64,000 nucleotides of DNA from PALSA-505 sp036502085 (GTDB taxonomy: Bacteria; Actinomycetota; Actinomycetes; Streptosporangiales; Streptosporangiaceae), in assembly GCA_036502085.1 (NCBI GenBank), contig DASXZD010000070.1:1-64000 (forward strand), written 5' to 3'. The position numbers were made by a program, and so were the translations under genes. The notes under the pieces were generated by a model. It saw nothing but the letters and a program-made list of their open reading frames with translations. It did not search any database and was not told the DNA's origin. Positions 50,518-59,800 of this stretch are shown in pieces (the stretch's first letter is position 1; each line of letters starts with the position of its first letter).

Positions 50518-50769
50518 TCAGCCGAAAATCGCCAGCACTAGCTTGCCCAGCAGGGTGTCGAGGCCGGTCACGAAGGCCACCATGACCACTATGAACACGA
50601 GCGCGACCGTGGTGTAGGTGGTCATTTCATGACGGGTGGGCCAGATCACCTTGCGCAATTCGGCGGCGACCTGCCGGACGAACACCGCAGGGGTCGTCCT
50701 ACCACCCCTGGCCGGACGACCAGGCTTGGCCGGTTTCTCTGCGGCCTGGCCGCGGGTCTGTGTCGCCAT
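50518..50769 (-). CDS. secE: Protein translocase subunit SecE
   Basis: 83 residues. A basic Pro/Gly N-terminus is followed by FVRQVAAELRKVIWPTRHEM (amphipathic surface helix) and a single C-terminal TM helix VALVFIVVMVAFVTGLDTLL. Essential SecYEG component. Lies between tRNA-Trp and nusG, the standard actinobacterial order. Confidence 0.96.
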   Translation of the reverse strand: MATQTRGQAAEKPAKPGRPARGGRTTPAVFVRQVAAELRKVIWPTRHEMTTYTTVALVFIVVMVAFVTGLDTLLGKLVLAIFG

Positions 50770-50854
50770 TACCTCACCTGAGCTGCGCTGAAGGATTCAC
50801 TGGGTGATCCCGCGGTGGGCACGGGAGCCGCGAACGGCCCACGAACCGCACTCG

Positions 50855-50928
50855 CAGGGCAGGAGGGACTCGAACCCCCAACCGCCGGTTTTGGAGACCG
50901 GAACTCTAGCCAATTGAGCTACTGCCCT
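50855..50928 (-). tRNA. tRNA-Trp (anticodon CCA)
   Basis: 74 bases folding into a cloverleaf: acceptor AGGGCAG/CTGCCCT plus discriminator G, D-stem GCTC/GAGT, anticodon stem CCGGT/ACCGG with loop CTCCAAA, and T-arm GGGGG-TTCGAGT-CCCTC. The 3' CCA is not encoded. Directly upstream of secE on the same strand. Confidence 0.97.
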
Positions 50929-51140
50929 CTGCTTGTCCACAACACTTGCTTCACAAACACGTCACCGTGCTAGTTCAACATGACTGCTTCACATCACAAC
51001 CGCTTCACCATGCTGGCACCTGCCCTAGGGGCATGCGCCGACAATGCGGCATACACCGCCAGCCCAGAAGTCTACGTCGCCAGCCCCCTTCCGTCGAACC
51101 GTGGGCGCCTCACCACTCGGGGGATGCCACCATAGACAGC

Positions 51141-52355
51141 ATGCCCATGTCACATCCTCGCATCTCGGCGCGTGTCTCAGCGATCACCGAGTCGGCCACA
51201 CTGGCCGTAGACGCCAAAGCCAAGGCGCTCAGGGCCGAAGGCAAGCCGATCATCGGATACGGCGCAGGCCAGCCCGACTTCCCGACGCCTGACTACATCG
51301 TCGAGGCCGCCGCCCAGGCCTGCCGCGACCCGAAGAACCATAAGTACACGCCCACCGGCGGGCTGCCCGAGTTGCGCGAGGCGATCGCGGTCAAGACCGC
51401 GCGTGACTCCGGCTACCAGGTGCAGGCCGGCCAGGTGCTAGTCACCAACGGCGGCAAGCACGCCGTCTACGAGGCGTTCGCCACCCTGATCGATCCCGGC
51501 GACGAGGTGCTCGTGCCCACGCCGTACTGGACGACCTACCCCGAGTCGATCGCGCTGGCCGGCGGCGTTCCCGTTCCCGTCCTCACCGACGAGCGATCCG
51601 GCTACCTGGTGTCGGTGGCCGACCTGCAGGCCGCCCGCACCGAGCGCACGAAGGTGTTGCTGTTCGTGTCGCCGTCCAACCCGACGGGGGCGGTGTACCC
51701 GCCCGGCCAGGTCGCGGAGATCGGCCGCTGGGCCGCGAGCAACGGCCTGTGGGTGATCACCGACGAGATCTACGAGCACCTGGTGTACGGCGACGCGCGG
51801 TTCGTCTCCATGCCGGTGGCGGCGCCCGAGATCACGGATCGCTGCGTGGTGCTGAACGGCGTGGCCAAGACGTACGCGATGACCGGCTGGCGGGTGGGCT
51901 GGATGATCGGCCCGGCCGACGTAATCAAGGCGGCGGCGAACCTGCAGTCGCACGTGACGTCGAACGTCTGCAACGTGGCCCAGCAGGCGGCGCTGACCGC
52001 GGTGAGCGGCGACCTGTCCGCGGTGGCGGCGATGCGCGAGGCGTTCGGCCGGCGCAAGGCCACGATGACCAAGATGCTGAACGAGATTCCCGGCGTGTTC
52101 TGCCCCGAGCCCGAGGGTGCCTTCTACTGCTACCCGTCGGTGAAGGGCCTGCTCGGCGTCGAGATCGCCGGGCGGGTGGCGAACACCTCCGCCGAGCTGG
52201 CCGGCCTGCTCCTCGATGAGGCGGAGGTAGCGGTGGTGCCGGGCGAGGCGTTCGGCACGCAAGGCTACTTCCGGCTCTCCTGCGCGCTCGGCGACGCCGA
52301 CCTGGAGGAAGGGCTCACCCGGGTGGCCAGCCTGGTCGGCCAGGCCGGCCGCTAG
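51141..52355 (+). CDS. PLP-dependent aminotransferase, aspartate aminotransferase type
   Basis: 404 residues, class I/II fold. GYGAGQPDFPTPDYIVEAAA near 38-57; substrate and PLP-site SPSNPTGAVY; the PLP-lysine segment NGVAKTYAMTGWRVGW; C-terminal GYFRLSCALGDADLEEGL with the conserved carboxylate-binding Arg. Probably makes aspartate/glutamate; exact specificity is inferred. The frame is open from 50946, but the family start is ATG 51141 (ATG 51147 is possible). Divergent from tRNA-Trp, as in other actinomycetes. Confidence 0.88.
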   Translation: MPMSHPRISARVSAITESATLAVDAKAKALRAEGKPIIGYGAGQPDFPTPDYIVEAAAQACRDPKNHKYTPTGGLPELREAIAVKTARDSGYQVQAGQVLVTNGGKHAVYEAFATLIDPGDEVLVPTPYWTTYPESIALAGGVPVPVLTDERSGYLVSVADLQAARTERTKVLLFVSPSNPTGAVYPPGQVAEIGRWAASNGLWVITDEIYEHLVYGDARFVSMPVAAPEITDRCVVLNGVAKTYAMTGWRVGWMIGPADVIKAAANLQSHVTSNVCNVAQQAALTAVSGDLSAVAAMREAFGRRKATMTKMLNEIPGVFCPEPEGAFYCYPSVKGLLGVEIAGRVANTSAELAGLLLDEAEVAVVPGEAFGTQGYFRLSCALGDADLEEGLTRVASLVGQAGR

Positions 52356-52415
52356 GCACCGGCCGGATCAACGGCTAAGCACGCGGCGGAGCGGCCGGCA
52401 CGGCACACTGGGCCG

Positions 52416-53432
52416 GTGGCCCGGCCGCTCCGCTTGCTCCCCAAGGCGCACCTGCACCTGCACCTGACCGGCGCGATGCGGCACGCCACGCTGATGGAGC
52501 TGGCCGCCGCGCATCGCGTCCACCTGCCCGCCGGTCTGGCCGGCGACTGGCCGCTGCGGCTAACCGAGGCCAGCGACGCACGAGGCTGGTTCCGGTTCCA
52601 GCGGCTGTACGACATCGCCCGGTCGGTGCTGCGCGGCGAGGACGACGTCCGCAGGCTGCTGCGCGAGACCGCGGAGGACGAGGCGGCCGACGGCTCGGGC
52701 TGGCTGGAGATCCAGGTGGACCCATCGGGTTACGCCGGCCGGTTCGGCGGCCTTACGCCCGCCGTGGAGCTGGTGCTTGACGCGGCGGCCCAGGCTACCG
52801 TCGCGACCGGGGTCGGCATCGGCGTGATCATCGCGGCCAACCGGACCAAGCACCCGCTGGAGGCCCGCACGCTCGCTCGGCTGGCCGCGCAGTACGCCGG
52901 GCGCGGGGTGATCGGGTTCGGGCTGAGCAACGACGAACGGCGCGGCGAGGCGGCCGGGTTCGGGCCGGCCTTCCGCATAGCGGCCAGGGCCGGCCTGCTG
53001 TCCGTCCCGCACGGCGGCGAGCTGCTCGGCCCGGCCAGCGTCCGGGCCTGCCTGGACGAGCTGCACGCGGACCGGATCGGGCACGGCATCGCCGCGGCCG
53101 ACGATCCCGCGCTGGAGCGGCGGCTCGCGGCCGGCTCGGTCACGCTCGAGGTCTGTCCCTCGTCCAACGTGGCGCTCGGCGTCTTCGCCAAGCCCGCCGA
53201 CGTCCCGCTGCTGCGGCTGCTCGAGGCGGGCGTGCCGGTCGCGCTGGGCGCCGATGACCCGCTGCTGTTCGGGTCCAGGCTCACCGCGCAGTACGACCTG
53301 GCCAGGAACGCGCTCGGCCTCGGCGATGGCCAGCTGGCCGAGCTGGCCCGGATGTCGGTACGCGGCTCGGTGGCGCCCGACGCGGTCCGCGCCCGGCTGC
53401 TGGCCGGGATAGACGCCTGGCTGGCCGGCTAG
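52416..53432 (+). CDS. add: Adenosine deaminase-like metalloenzyme
   Basis: 338 residues, amidohydrolase fold. The metal-site HLHLHLTG (12-19) has Thr where most adenosine deaminases have Asp in H-x-H-L-D-G. Also present are GFGLSNDERRG, PHGGELLGPASVR, the catalytic RIGHGIAA, LEVCPSSNVALGVF and GADDPLLFGSRL. This is the actinobacterial subtype next to murB and aspC; deaminase activity on adenosine is likely but not certain. GTG start at 52416. Confidence 0.85.
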   Translation: MARPLRLLPKAHLHLHLTGAMRHATLMELAAAHRVHLPAGLAGDWPLRLTEASDARGWFRFQRLYDIARSVLRGEDDVRRLLRETAEDEAADGSGWLEIQVDPSGYAGRFGGLTPAVELVLDAAAQATVATGVGIGVIIAANRTKHPLEARTLARLAAQYAGRGVIGFGLSNDERRGEAAGFGPAFRIAARAGLLSVPHGGELLGPASVRACLDELHADRIGHGIAAADDPALERRLAAGSVTLEVCPSSNVALGVFAKPADVPLLRLLEAGVPVALGADDPLLFGSRLTAQYDLARNALGLGDGQLAELARMSVRGSVAPDAVRARLLAGIDAWLAG

Positions 53433-53435
53433 CGG

Positions 53436-54578
<1,143 letters not shown>

Positions 54579-54594
54579 CTCGCCCGCGGGCTCC

Positions 54595-55047
54595 TCAGCC
54601 TGCCGACGGACGGCGGATCCGGGCGCCGAACAGATCCCGCAGGCTCACCACGCCGAGCACCCTGCGGCCCTCGACCACAGGAAGGTGCCGGAAGCCGTGC
54701 AGCAGCATCAGCTGCGCGGCGTCCTCGGCGGCGGTGTCCGGGCCGGCCGACTGCGGATCGGAGGTCATCCAGGCCGACACCGGGGATCGCAGCAGATCCT
54801 CGGCGGAGGCGGCGGCGCGCAGCACGTCCCGCTCGGTCAGGATGCCGGCCAGGAACGACCCCTGCATGACGACGGCGGACCCGACCCTGGCCCGCACCAT
54901 GCCGGCCGCGGCCTCGGTCACCGAGGTCTCCGGCGTGGTGCTGAACACGGTCGCGTTCATCAGATCCCGCAGCACGGCGGCCGGCCCCGGCCCGCCAGGC
55001 GCCCGCCCGTGCCGTGCTGGCTCGCGGTGAACCACGCCGTCAGCCAC
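54595..55047 (-). CDS. Tandem CBS-domain protein
   Basis: Two CBS motifs: LMNATVFSTTPETSVTEAAA with ILTERDVLRAA, and WMTSDPQSAGPDTAAEDAAQ with FRHLPVVEGRRVLGVVSLRD. These modules bind adenine nucleotides and often act as energy sensors; the target is unknown. I chose the GTG at 55045-55047 (150 residues), with GAGG nine bases upstream and an eight-base overlap with the gene before it. An ATG at 55077 would add ten residues and lacks a ribosome binding site. Confidence 0.82.
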   Translation of the reverse strand: MADGVVHREPARHGRAPGGPGPAAVLRDLMNATVFSTTPETSVTEAAAGMVRARVGSAVVMQGSFLAGILTERDVLRAAASAEDLLRSPVSAWMTSDPQSAGPDTAAEDAAQLMLLHGFRHLPVVEGRRVLGVVSLRDLFGARIRRPSAG

Positions 55048-55282
55048 TCTCGCCGACCTCGTCAAGCTCATGGTCACGATGCGGCTGTGCGGGCACCGAA
55101 AGCTCCTCGGACAGCATCCGCCACAGCGAGCCGGCCCACGCGGAGACGTGCGGCCACCTCTTCCAGAACACCTGCAGCGTGATCTCGTCGAACTGTGCGT
55201 GCGCTTGGTCGGCGGTCATGGCGTTCGCGATTTCCTCGAGCTGGTGGATTGCTTCGAGGAACTGTTCAGCGGAGTCGTCCAT
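55040..55282 (-). CDS. Small hypothetical protein
   Basis: 80 residues: MDDSAEQFLEAIHQLEEIAN, then mixed charged helices with FDEITLQVFWKRWPHVSAWA and SLWRMLSEELS. A strong GGAGGTGA lies four bases before the ATG at 55280-55282. I do not recognise the family. It overlaps the CBS gene by eight bases and is probably co-transcribed with it. Confidence 0.65.
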   Translation of the reverse strand: MDDSAEQFLEAIHQLEEIANAMTADQAHAQFDEITLQVFWKRWPHVSAWAGSLWRMLSEELSVPAQPHRDHELDEVGESG

Positions 55283-55398
55283 GCAATCACCTCCGGGCGA
55301 GTCTAAGCCAGCTCAGCGGGCCGGCGCGAGCATCGGCAGTTGCCGCCGGTTAGCAGTCTGGCCTCCGCGGCGGCCGGCATACGGTACAACAGTTACTC

Positions 55399-56043
55399 AT
55401 GGAGAGCTTTCTCGTCCACGCAGGCTACGGCGCGCTCATTCTGTTCGCCTTCATCGAGGCCGCCTGCATCCCGATCCCGTCGGAGATCACCTTCGGCTTC
55501 GCCGGCGTACTCGCCTACCAGGGACATCTCAACCTGGCCCTGGTCATCATCCTGGGCACGCTCGCCGAGCTGGCCGGGTCCTACGTCTCCTACGCCGTAG
55601 GGCGGATGGGCGGACGGCCGCTGGTCGAGAAGCTCGGGCGCTACCTCCTGATCACCCGCGCCGACCTGGACCGGGCCGAGCGGTTCGCCACCGGCAAGGG
55701 CTCCTGGGCGGTCCCGGTCGGCCGGGCGCTGCCGTTCGTGCGCACGTTCATGTCGCTGGTGGCCGGCTTCATCGACTTCCCCGCCGTGCGGTTCGGGCTG
55801 CTGAGCCTGCTCGGCACGGCCGTCTACTCCACCGCGATCGCCAGCATCGGCTACGGCGTGGGCAGCACCTGGAACAGCATCGAGCACAAGATCGCCGACG
55901 CCAGCTACGTGATCGCGATCGTGGTCGTACTGGCCATCGTGGCCTTCTTCGTGCACCGGCTGCGCGAGGTGCGCCGGGAGGCCAGGGAAGGCGAGCAGGG
56001 CGGGCCGGCGCACCGGCGGCGGTCTGGGACCCCGCTGGTCTGA
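55399..56043 (+). CDS. DedA-family membrane protein
   Basis: 214 residues, several TM helices. The conserved acidic start FAFIEAACIPIPSEITFGFA (16-35), GSYVSYAVGRMGGRPLVEKL and VGRALPFVRTFMSLVAGFID (the G-R-x-x-P-x-x-R-T motif) are clear. DedA/VTT proteins move lipids such as undecaprenyl phosphate across the membrane. The basic tail is cytoplasmic. No ribosome binding site is visible, so it may be translated from a very short leader. Confidence 0.9.
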   Translation: MESFLVHAGYGALILFAFIEAACIPIPSEITFGFAGVLAYQGHLNLALVIILGTLAELAGSYVSYAVGRMGGRPLVEKLGRYLLITRADLDRAERFATGKGSWAVPVGRALPFVRTFMSLVAGFIDFPAVRFGLLSLLGTAVYSTAIASIGYGVGSTWNSIEHKIADASYVIAIVVVLAIVAFFVHRLREVRREAREGEQGGPAHRRRSGTPLV

Positions 56044-56062
56044 ATGCCGCGGCGCCGCGCCG

Positions 56063-57385
56063 TCAGTCCCCGGCCGGCTCATCGGGCTGCCCCCCGGTCG
56101 GAACGGCTGCCTTAGGCGGCGTTCCGACCGGCGCGCGGGCCCGACGGCGGTTCGCCTGCCGCCACGCCACCGTCTGCACCAGGGCGGCGCCGCGCGCGGC
56201 GGGCCGCGGCTGCGCGCCGTCCGCCAGCCCGTTCCAGTACAGCGACCAGGTCCCGGCCGCGAGCCCGCGCAGCGGCGGGCTGGTCAGCAGGCGCATACCT
56301 GCCGACGCCAGCCGGGGCCGCGCGAGCATCGCCTCCTGCAGCGCCGCCGCGCCCGTCATGTACCGGCCGAACAGCTCCTCGATCGCCTCGGTATACACCC
56401 GGCTCGCGTCCGCCGGGCCGTCGATCACGGCCTGGGCCGCCGCTCGCGCGCTGACCATGGCGGGCGCGATCCCCTCGCCCTGCAGCGGGTTGATCAGGCC
56501 GGCCGCGTCCCCGGCGAGCAGCACGTTGCGCGCCGCGGGGGGGCTTCCGCTTCCTCCCATCCGGAGCCAGCCTCCCACGATGGGTCCGGGTCGTGCGTTC
56601 GGACTAATATCGCCTTTCCTCCGAAGAATGCCGCAAAGCCGGTCAAGATCGGAACCGAGCGGGGCCGGTGTCCGCTGCCGGCCCATGCCGATACCGATGC
56701 CGACGTTGGCCTGCCCGTCCGCGCCGGGGAAGAGCCAGCCGTAGCCGGGGTAGATGTGCCACGGCCGCTCGTCGAGCAGCACCAGCAGCGGGAGCGGCAC
56801 GTGCGCCGGGAGGTAGCCGCGGATCGCGAAGCCCCACAGCGCGGCGGCTGGGTCGAGCATCCCGGCCAGCGACGCGATCTTGCTCAGCGCGCCGTCCGCG
56901 CCGATCACAATGTCGGCGGCGAGCCGGCTGCCGTCGCTGCTGATCAGCGCCGCTATGGACCCGTCCGCGGCCAGATCCGCGCCGCTGATCCTGGCCCGGA
57001 CCGGGGTCGCGCCGGCGGTGACCGCCGCGGTCCGCAGCCAGTCGTCCAGTACCCGCCGTGGCACCACCATTCCGTGGTCGGCATAGGTTTTTCCGCCGAA
57101 CGCGGGCAACCGGGCGCGCCGCTTTGAGGGTCCGGCCACCAGCAGGTCGGCCCCGGTCCCTGCGTCGGGCACCCGCAGGCCGAGATCCTCCAGCAGCCGT
57201 ACTCCGCGGGGGCCGATCAGGTCGCCGCAGGCCTTGTCGCGCGGGAAGGCGGCCTTGTCGACCAGCGCGACGCGCACGCCCGATCGCGCCAGCACCAGGG
57301 CGGCGATGCTGCCGGCCGGGCCTGCCCCGGCGACCACGACGTCCCAGCGGGATTCGGTCTTCGGGCCGATCATCGGGCCGCTCAT
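56063..57385 (-). CDS. Geranylgeranyl-reductase-family FAD oxidoreductase
   Basis: 440 residues. Rossmann AGAGPAGSIAALVLARSGVR (16-35), FPRDKACGDLIGPRG (the PxxKxCG type motif), and LLAGDAAGLINPLQGEGIAP in the second FAD motif. This family saturates isoprenoid chains. Next to menG it may reduce a menaquinone side chain as mycobacterial MenJ does; that is inference. The last 60 residues are Ala/Arg/Pro-rich. Confidence 0.85.
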   Translation of the reverse strand: MSGPMIGPKTESRWDVVVAGAGPAGSIAALVLARSGVRVALVDKAAFPRDKACGDLIGPRGVRLLEDLGLRVPDAGTGADLLVAGPSKRRARLPAFGGKTYADHGMVVPRRVLDDWLRTAAVTAGATPVRARISGADLAADGSIAALISSDGSRLAADIVIGADGALSKIASLAGMLDPAAALWGFAIRGYLPAHVPLPLLVLLDERPWHIYPGYGWLFPGADGQANVGIGIGMGRQRTPAPLGSDLDRLCGILRRKGDISPNARPGPIVGGWLRMGGSGSPPAARNVLLAGDAAGLINPLQGEGIAPAMVSARAAAQAVIDGPADASRVYTEAIEELFGRYMTGAAALQEAMLARPRLASAGMRLLTSPPLRGLAAGTWSLYWNGLADGAQPRPAARGAALVQTVAWRQANRRRARAPVGTPPKAAVPTGGQPDEPAGD

Positions 57386-57392
57386 CGGGCGC

Positions 57393-58121
57393 TCATCGGG
57401 CCAGCACGAGCGCGACGGCCAGGGCGCCGACCGCCCAGGCGAAGGCGCGCAGCGCCTGCTCCAGCGGGGCCAGCAGGTCCGCGCGGCCGAATTCGCGCTG
57501 GCTGCCGTCCCGCCAGGTGATCCGGACCGACGCCAGTGCCACCCGCCGCCGCAGCATACGGGCGGGAGTGCTCAGCGCCCGCTGGCCCAGCGACAGCAGC
57601 AGCGCGGCGAGCGCGGCCACCCACGCGGCGGGCGGCAGCGTCCAGTGCTGGGCGTACGCGCCGACCATCACGGGAAAGGCTCCCCAGGTGGTGGCAAAGC
57701 CGGCGTCGGTGTGGAACACGCCGCCGAACAGCTCGAGGTTGTACCCGATGACGAAGATGCCGCCGGACAGGATGAACGGCAGCAGCCGCAGCCCGCCGTA
57801 GGCCAGGCCGGCCGCCATCGCGGCCCCGATGCTGACCACGGCCGCGATGATCAGCATCCGGCGGCTGATGCCGGTGCCGAGCGGCCGGCCGTGCAGTTCG
57901 TCGAGCGCATGCGCGCCGATGCCGACCGCCAGGAAGAAGGCGAGCAGCGTGCCGCCCAGCCGCCAGAGCACCAGGTGCGGCACGACCGCCGCCCCGATCA
58001 CCACGTAGGACAGGTGCCACATGGTGTACGGCGGGTGCAGCAGCGTTATCCAGTCCCGCGGGCCGCCCGTGCCGCCGCCCTGGTCGTAGAAGGCCGCGGG
58101 GCGGCGGGGCGGCGGCGTCAC
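57393..58121 (-). CDS. Polytopic membrane protein, menaquinone-cluster associated
   Basis: 242 residues with about six hydrophobic helices: LSYVVIGAAVVPHLVLWRLG, LLAFFLAVGIGAHALDELHG, MLIIAAVVSIGAAMAAGLAY, and later ones. AHALDELHGRPLG, with acidic residues facing a loop, resembles the metal-binding loop of UbiA-type enzymes, but the likeness is weak. Function is unknown. Its ATG/GTG region overlaps the end of menG by four bases, so it is translationally coupled. Confidence 0.75.
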   Translation of the reverse strand: MTPPPRRPAAFYDQGGGTGGPRDWITLLHPPYTMWHLSYVVIGAAVVPHLVLWRLGGTLLAFFLAVGIGAHALDELHGRPLGTGISRRMLIIAAVVSIGAAMAAGLAYGGLRLLPFILSGGIFVIGYNLELFGGVFHTDAGFATTWGAFPVMVGAYAQHWTLPPAAWVAALAALLLSLGQRALSTPARMLRRRVALASVRITWRDGSQREFGRADLLAPLEQALRAFAWAVGALAVALVLAR

Positions 58122-58903
58122 CGCGCTGTCCCCGCGTCCGCCTGGCGCTCGCGCCCGGGCACCTGGCGCTTGCGCCCAGACATCACGAGCCCGCCGCCGA
58201 CGCTCATCAGCCTGATGTCGACATCCTCCAGCCCCGCGTCGCGCCAGGCGGCTAGATGAGCTTCCAGCGGATGCTGCCGGTAGTGCTCGGAGATGCTCGG
58301 GCCGAGGAACTGGCCGACCTTACGCCACGCCGGCCCTCCGGCGAGGCCGCCGAGCACGGGCAGCACGGCGCGGGTGTACAGGGTCCAGGAGGCTCGCCAC
58401 GCGGGGTTCGGCGGCACGCAGAAGTCCAGGCTGGCCAGGACGCCCCCCGGCCGCAGGCAGCGGGCCAGTTCCGCGACGGTCGCCGCGGGGTCGTCCACGT
58501 AGCGCAGCAGGTACGAGAAGCTCACCGCGTCGAAGCTGTCGTCGGCGAACGGGAGCCGGTCCGCCTGGGACATCGCCAGCCCGATCTGCCGGCCGCGGCC
58601 GGCCCGCCGGACATTCGCCGCGCCAGCTCGCAGCATGGGTTCGCTGAGGTCGACGCCGGCCACCTGGGCTCCGGTGCGCGCGGCTATCGCCAGGGCGACG
58701 CCGGCCGGCCCGGTGGCGACGTCGAGCACCCGCTGCGGGCTGGCCGCCGCGACCCGGTCCACCACCGCCTGCCGCCAGCGCCTGTCCTGCCCGAACGACA
58801 GCAGGTAAGCCAGCCGGTCATACCGGGCGGGCAGGTCAGCGAACACCGTGCGTACCACGTCGTCGCCGCGCAGTTGACTGGTGTGGCCCAGTGAGGTCGA
58901 CAT
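58118..58903 (-). CDS. menG: Demethylmenaquinone methyltransferase
   Basis: SAM-dependent methyltransferase of the UbiE/MenG family. LPARYDRLAYLLSFGQDRRW (about 24-43), SAM motif LDVATGPAGVALAIAARTGA with GVDLSEPML, and the family FDAVSFSYLLRYVDDPAATV and CLRPGGVLASLDFCVP. Performs the last step of menaquinone synthesis. I chose the ATG at 58901-58903; a GTG 15 bases upstream (58918) is possible and neither has a clean ribosome binding site. Confidence 0.88.
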   Translation of the reverse strand: MSTSLGHTSQLRGDDVVRTVFADLPARYDRLAYLLSFGQDRRWRQAVVDRVAAASPQRVLDVATGPAGVALAIAARTGAQVAGVDLSEPMLRAGAANVRRAGRGRQIGLAMSQADRLPFADDSFDAVSFSYLLRYVDDPAATVAELARCLRPGGVLASLDFCVPPNPAWRASWTLYTRAVLPVLGGLAGGPAWRKVGQFLGPSISEHYRQHPLEAHLAAWRDAGLEDVDIRLMSVGGGLVMSGRKRQVPGRERQADAGTAR

Positions 58904-59220
58904 ACCTCTCTTATACACATTCGCCTATGCACATTCACTGCCGGTCACCACTGCGCACGCGCTACCGGTCCCGCCGGGGCATAAACCATCGGCCCTGCCG
59001 CAACCACCGATCCCACCGCGCATGCGCGACTGGTCCCCGCCGCACGTGCTTCCGCGACATCCGCGTGGCGAGCGCGACATCGCCGCTGCGCATGCTTTCG
59101 GCGGGCATCCGCGCGAAAGGCGCGGCGAGCAGCGTCCAGGTGGCCAGGCGCTTCCTAGCTCTGACTCTGTCGGAGGCTGGGCGCGCTCCAGCGGGCAACG
59201 CCCCGGTGGCCGGGGCGCAG

Positions 59221-59326
59221 CCTGTCACCGCTAGGCACGCCTCGGCGGGCACCCGCGCGGCAAGCGCAGCCCGTCACCGCTAGGCACGCCTCGGCGGGCA
59301 CCCGCGCGGCAAGCGCAACCTGTCAC
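59221..59326. repeat. 49-bp tandem duplication
   Basis: Two nearly identical 49-bp copies (59221-59269, 59270-59318) plus the first eight bases of a third. Each contains CACCGCTAGGCACGCC and CGGGCACCCGCGCGGCAAGC. Three substitutions or so separate the copies. Confidence 0.85.
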
Positions 59327-59403
59327 TGGCCAGGTCGGTTCCTAGCTATGGCCTCTGTCGGGACCGGCCGCGCCCAGCGGATAGCGTCCCCACGACCTGA
59401 CCG

Positions 59404-59620
59404 CTTCCTGGCAGCGTCTTCCCGCCAGCTTCCTGGCAGCGTCTTCCCGCCAGCTTCCTGGCAGCGTCTTCCTGCCGCCTTCCTGGCAGCGTCTTCCTGC
59501 CACCTTCCTGCCACCTTCCTGGCAGCGTCTTCCCGCCAGCTTCCTGCCAGCTTCCTGGCAGTGTCTTCCCGCCAGCTTCCTGCCAGCTTCCTGGCAGTGT
59601 CTTCCTGCCGGCGTCTTCCT
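59404..59620. repeat. Minisatellite, about 25-bp unit with longer variants
   Basis: About eight to nine units of CTTCCTGGCAGCGTCTTCC plus CGCCAG, with shorter and 36-bp variants that insert an extra CTTCCTGCCAG. No unique spacers are present, so it is not CRISPR. The minus strand has an open frame with repeated L-A-G-S-W-R-E-D-T-A-R-K, made by the repeat itself. Confidence 0.9.
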
Positions 59621-59635
59621 GTCACTGCCGGACTT

Positions 59636-59775
59636 TGGATCGAACTCTAGATTTCTTGCTAGACCTGGACTCTGGCAACTTTCCCTCTGATCTTGAAATT
59701 AAATCGAATATGAGTTGCATGTTATCTTCTTCGTTGATAGTGTTCCAATACCAGTTCGAACACTGTCCCACGAGG
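59636..59775. promoter_or_regulatory. AT-rich region upstream of the 13E12/HNH gene
   Basis: About 140 bases markedly richer in A/T than all flanking DNA, including TTGAAATTAAATCG, TGTTATCTTCTTCG and a TTCGAA palindrome within CAGTTCGAACACTG (59752-59765). It likely holds the promoter of the HNH gene. Confidence 0.45.
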
Positions 59776-59800
59776 GGCCGACAGCGAGGGGAGGGCCGCC

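Larger units (their letters stand above)
58904..59800. other. Repeat-rich region between menG and the HNH gene
   Basis: 897 bases without a credible gene. It holds a 49-bp direct duplication (59221-59326), a minisatellite (59404-59620) and an AT-rich stretch (about 59636-59775) before the 13E12-family gene. Open frames here are made by the repeats. Confidence 0.7.

Noticed and set aside
50929..51140. tRNA-Trp/secE promoter and repeated GCTTCAC motifs
   Set aside because: No convincing -35/-10 pair; the heptamer repeats are irregularly spaced and may be chance.
55014..56744. 576-codon plus-strand open frame over the CBS, DedA and reductase genes
   Set aside because: Crosses three well-supported genes in other frames; Arg/Ala/Pro-rich shadow.
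59404..59620. Possible CRISPR array
   Set aside because: Units are contiguous with no unique spacers, and no cas genes are present.
59323..59625. 100-codon minus-strand frame with repeated L-A-G-S-W-R-E-D
   Set aside because: Generated by the minisatellite. Units of 25 bp change frame, and there is no ribosome binding site.
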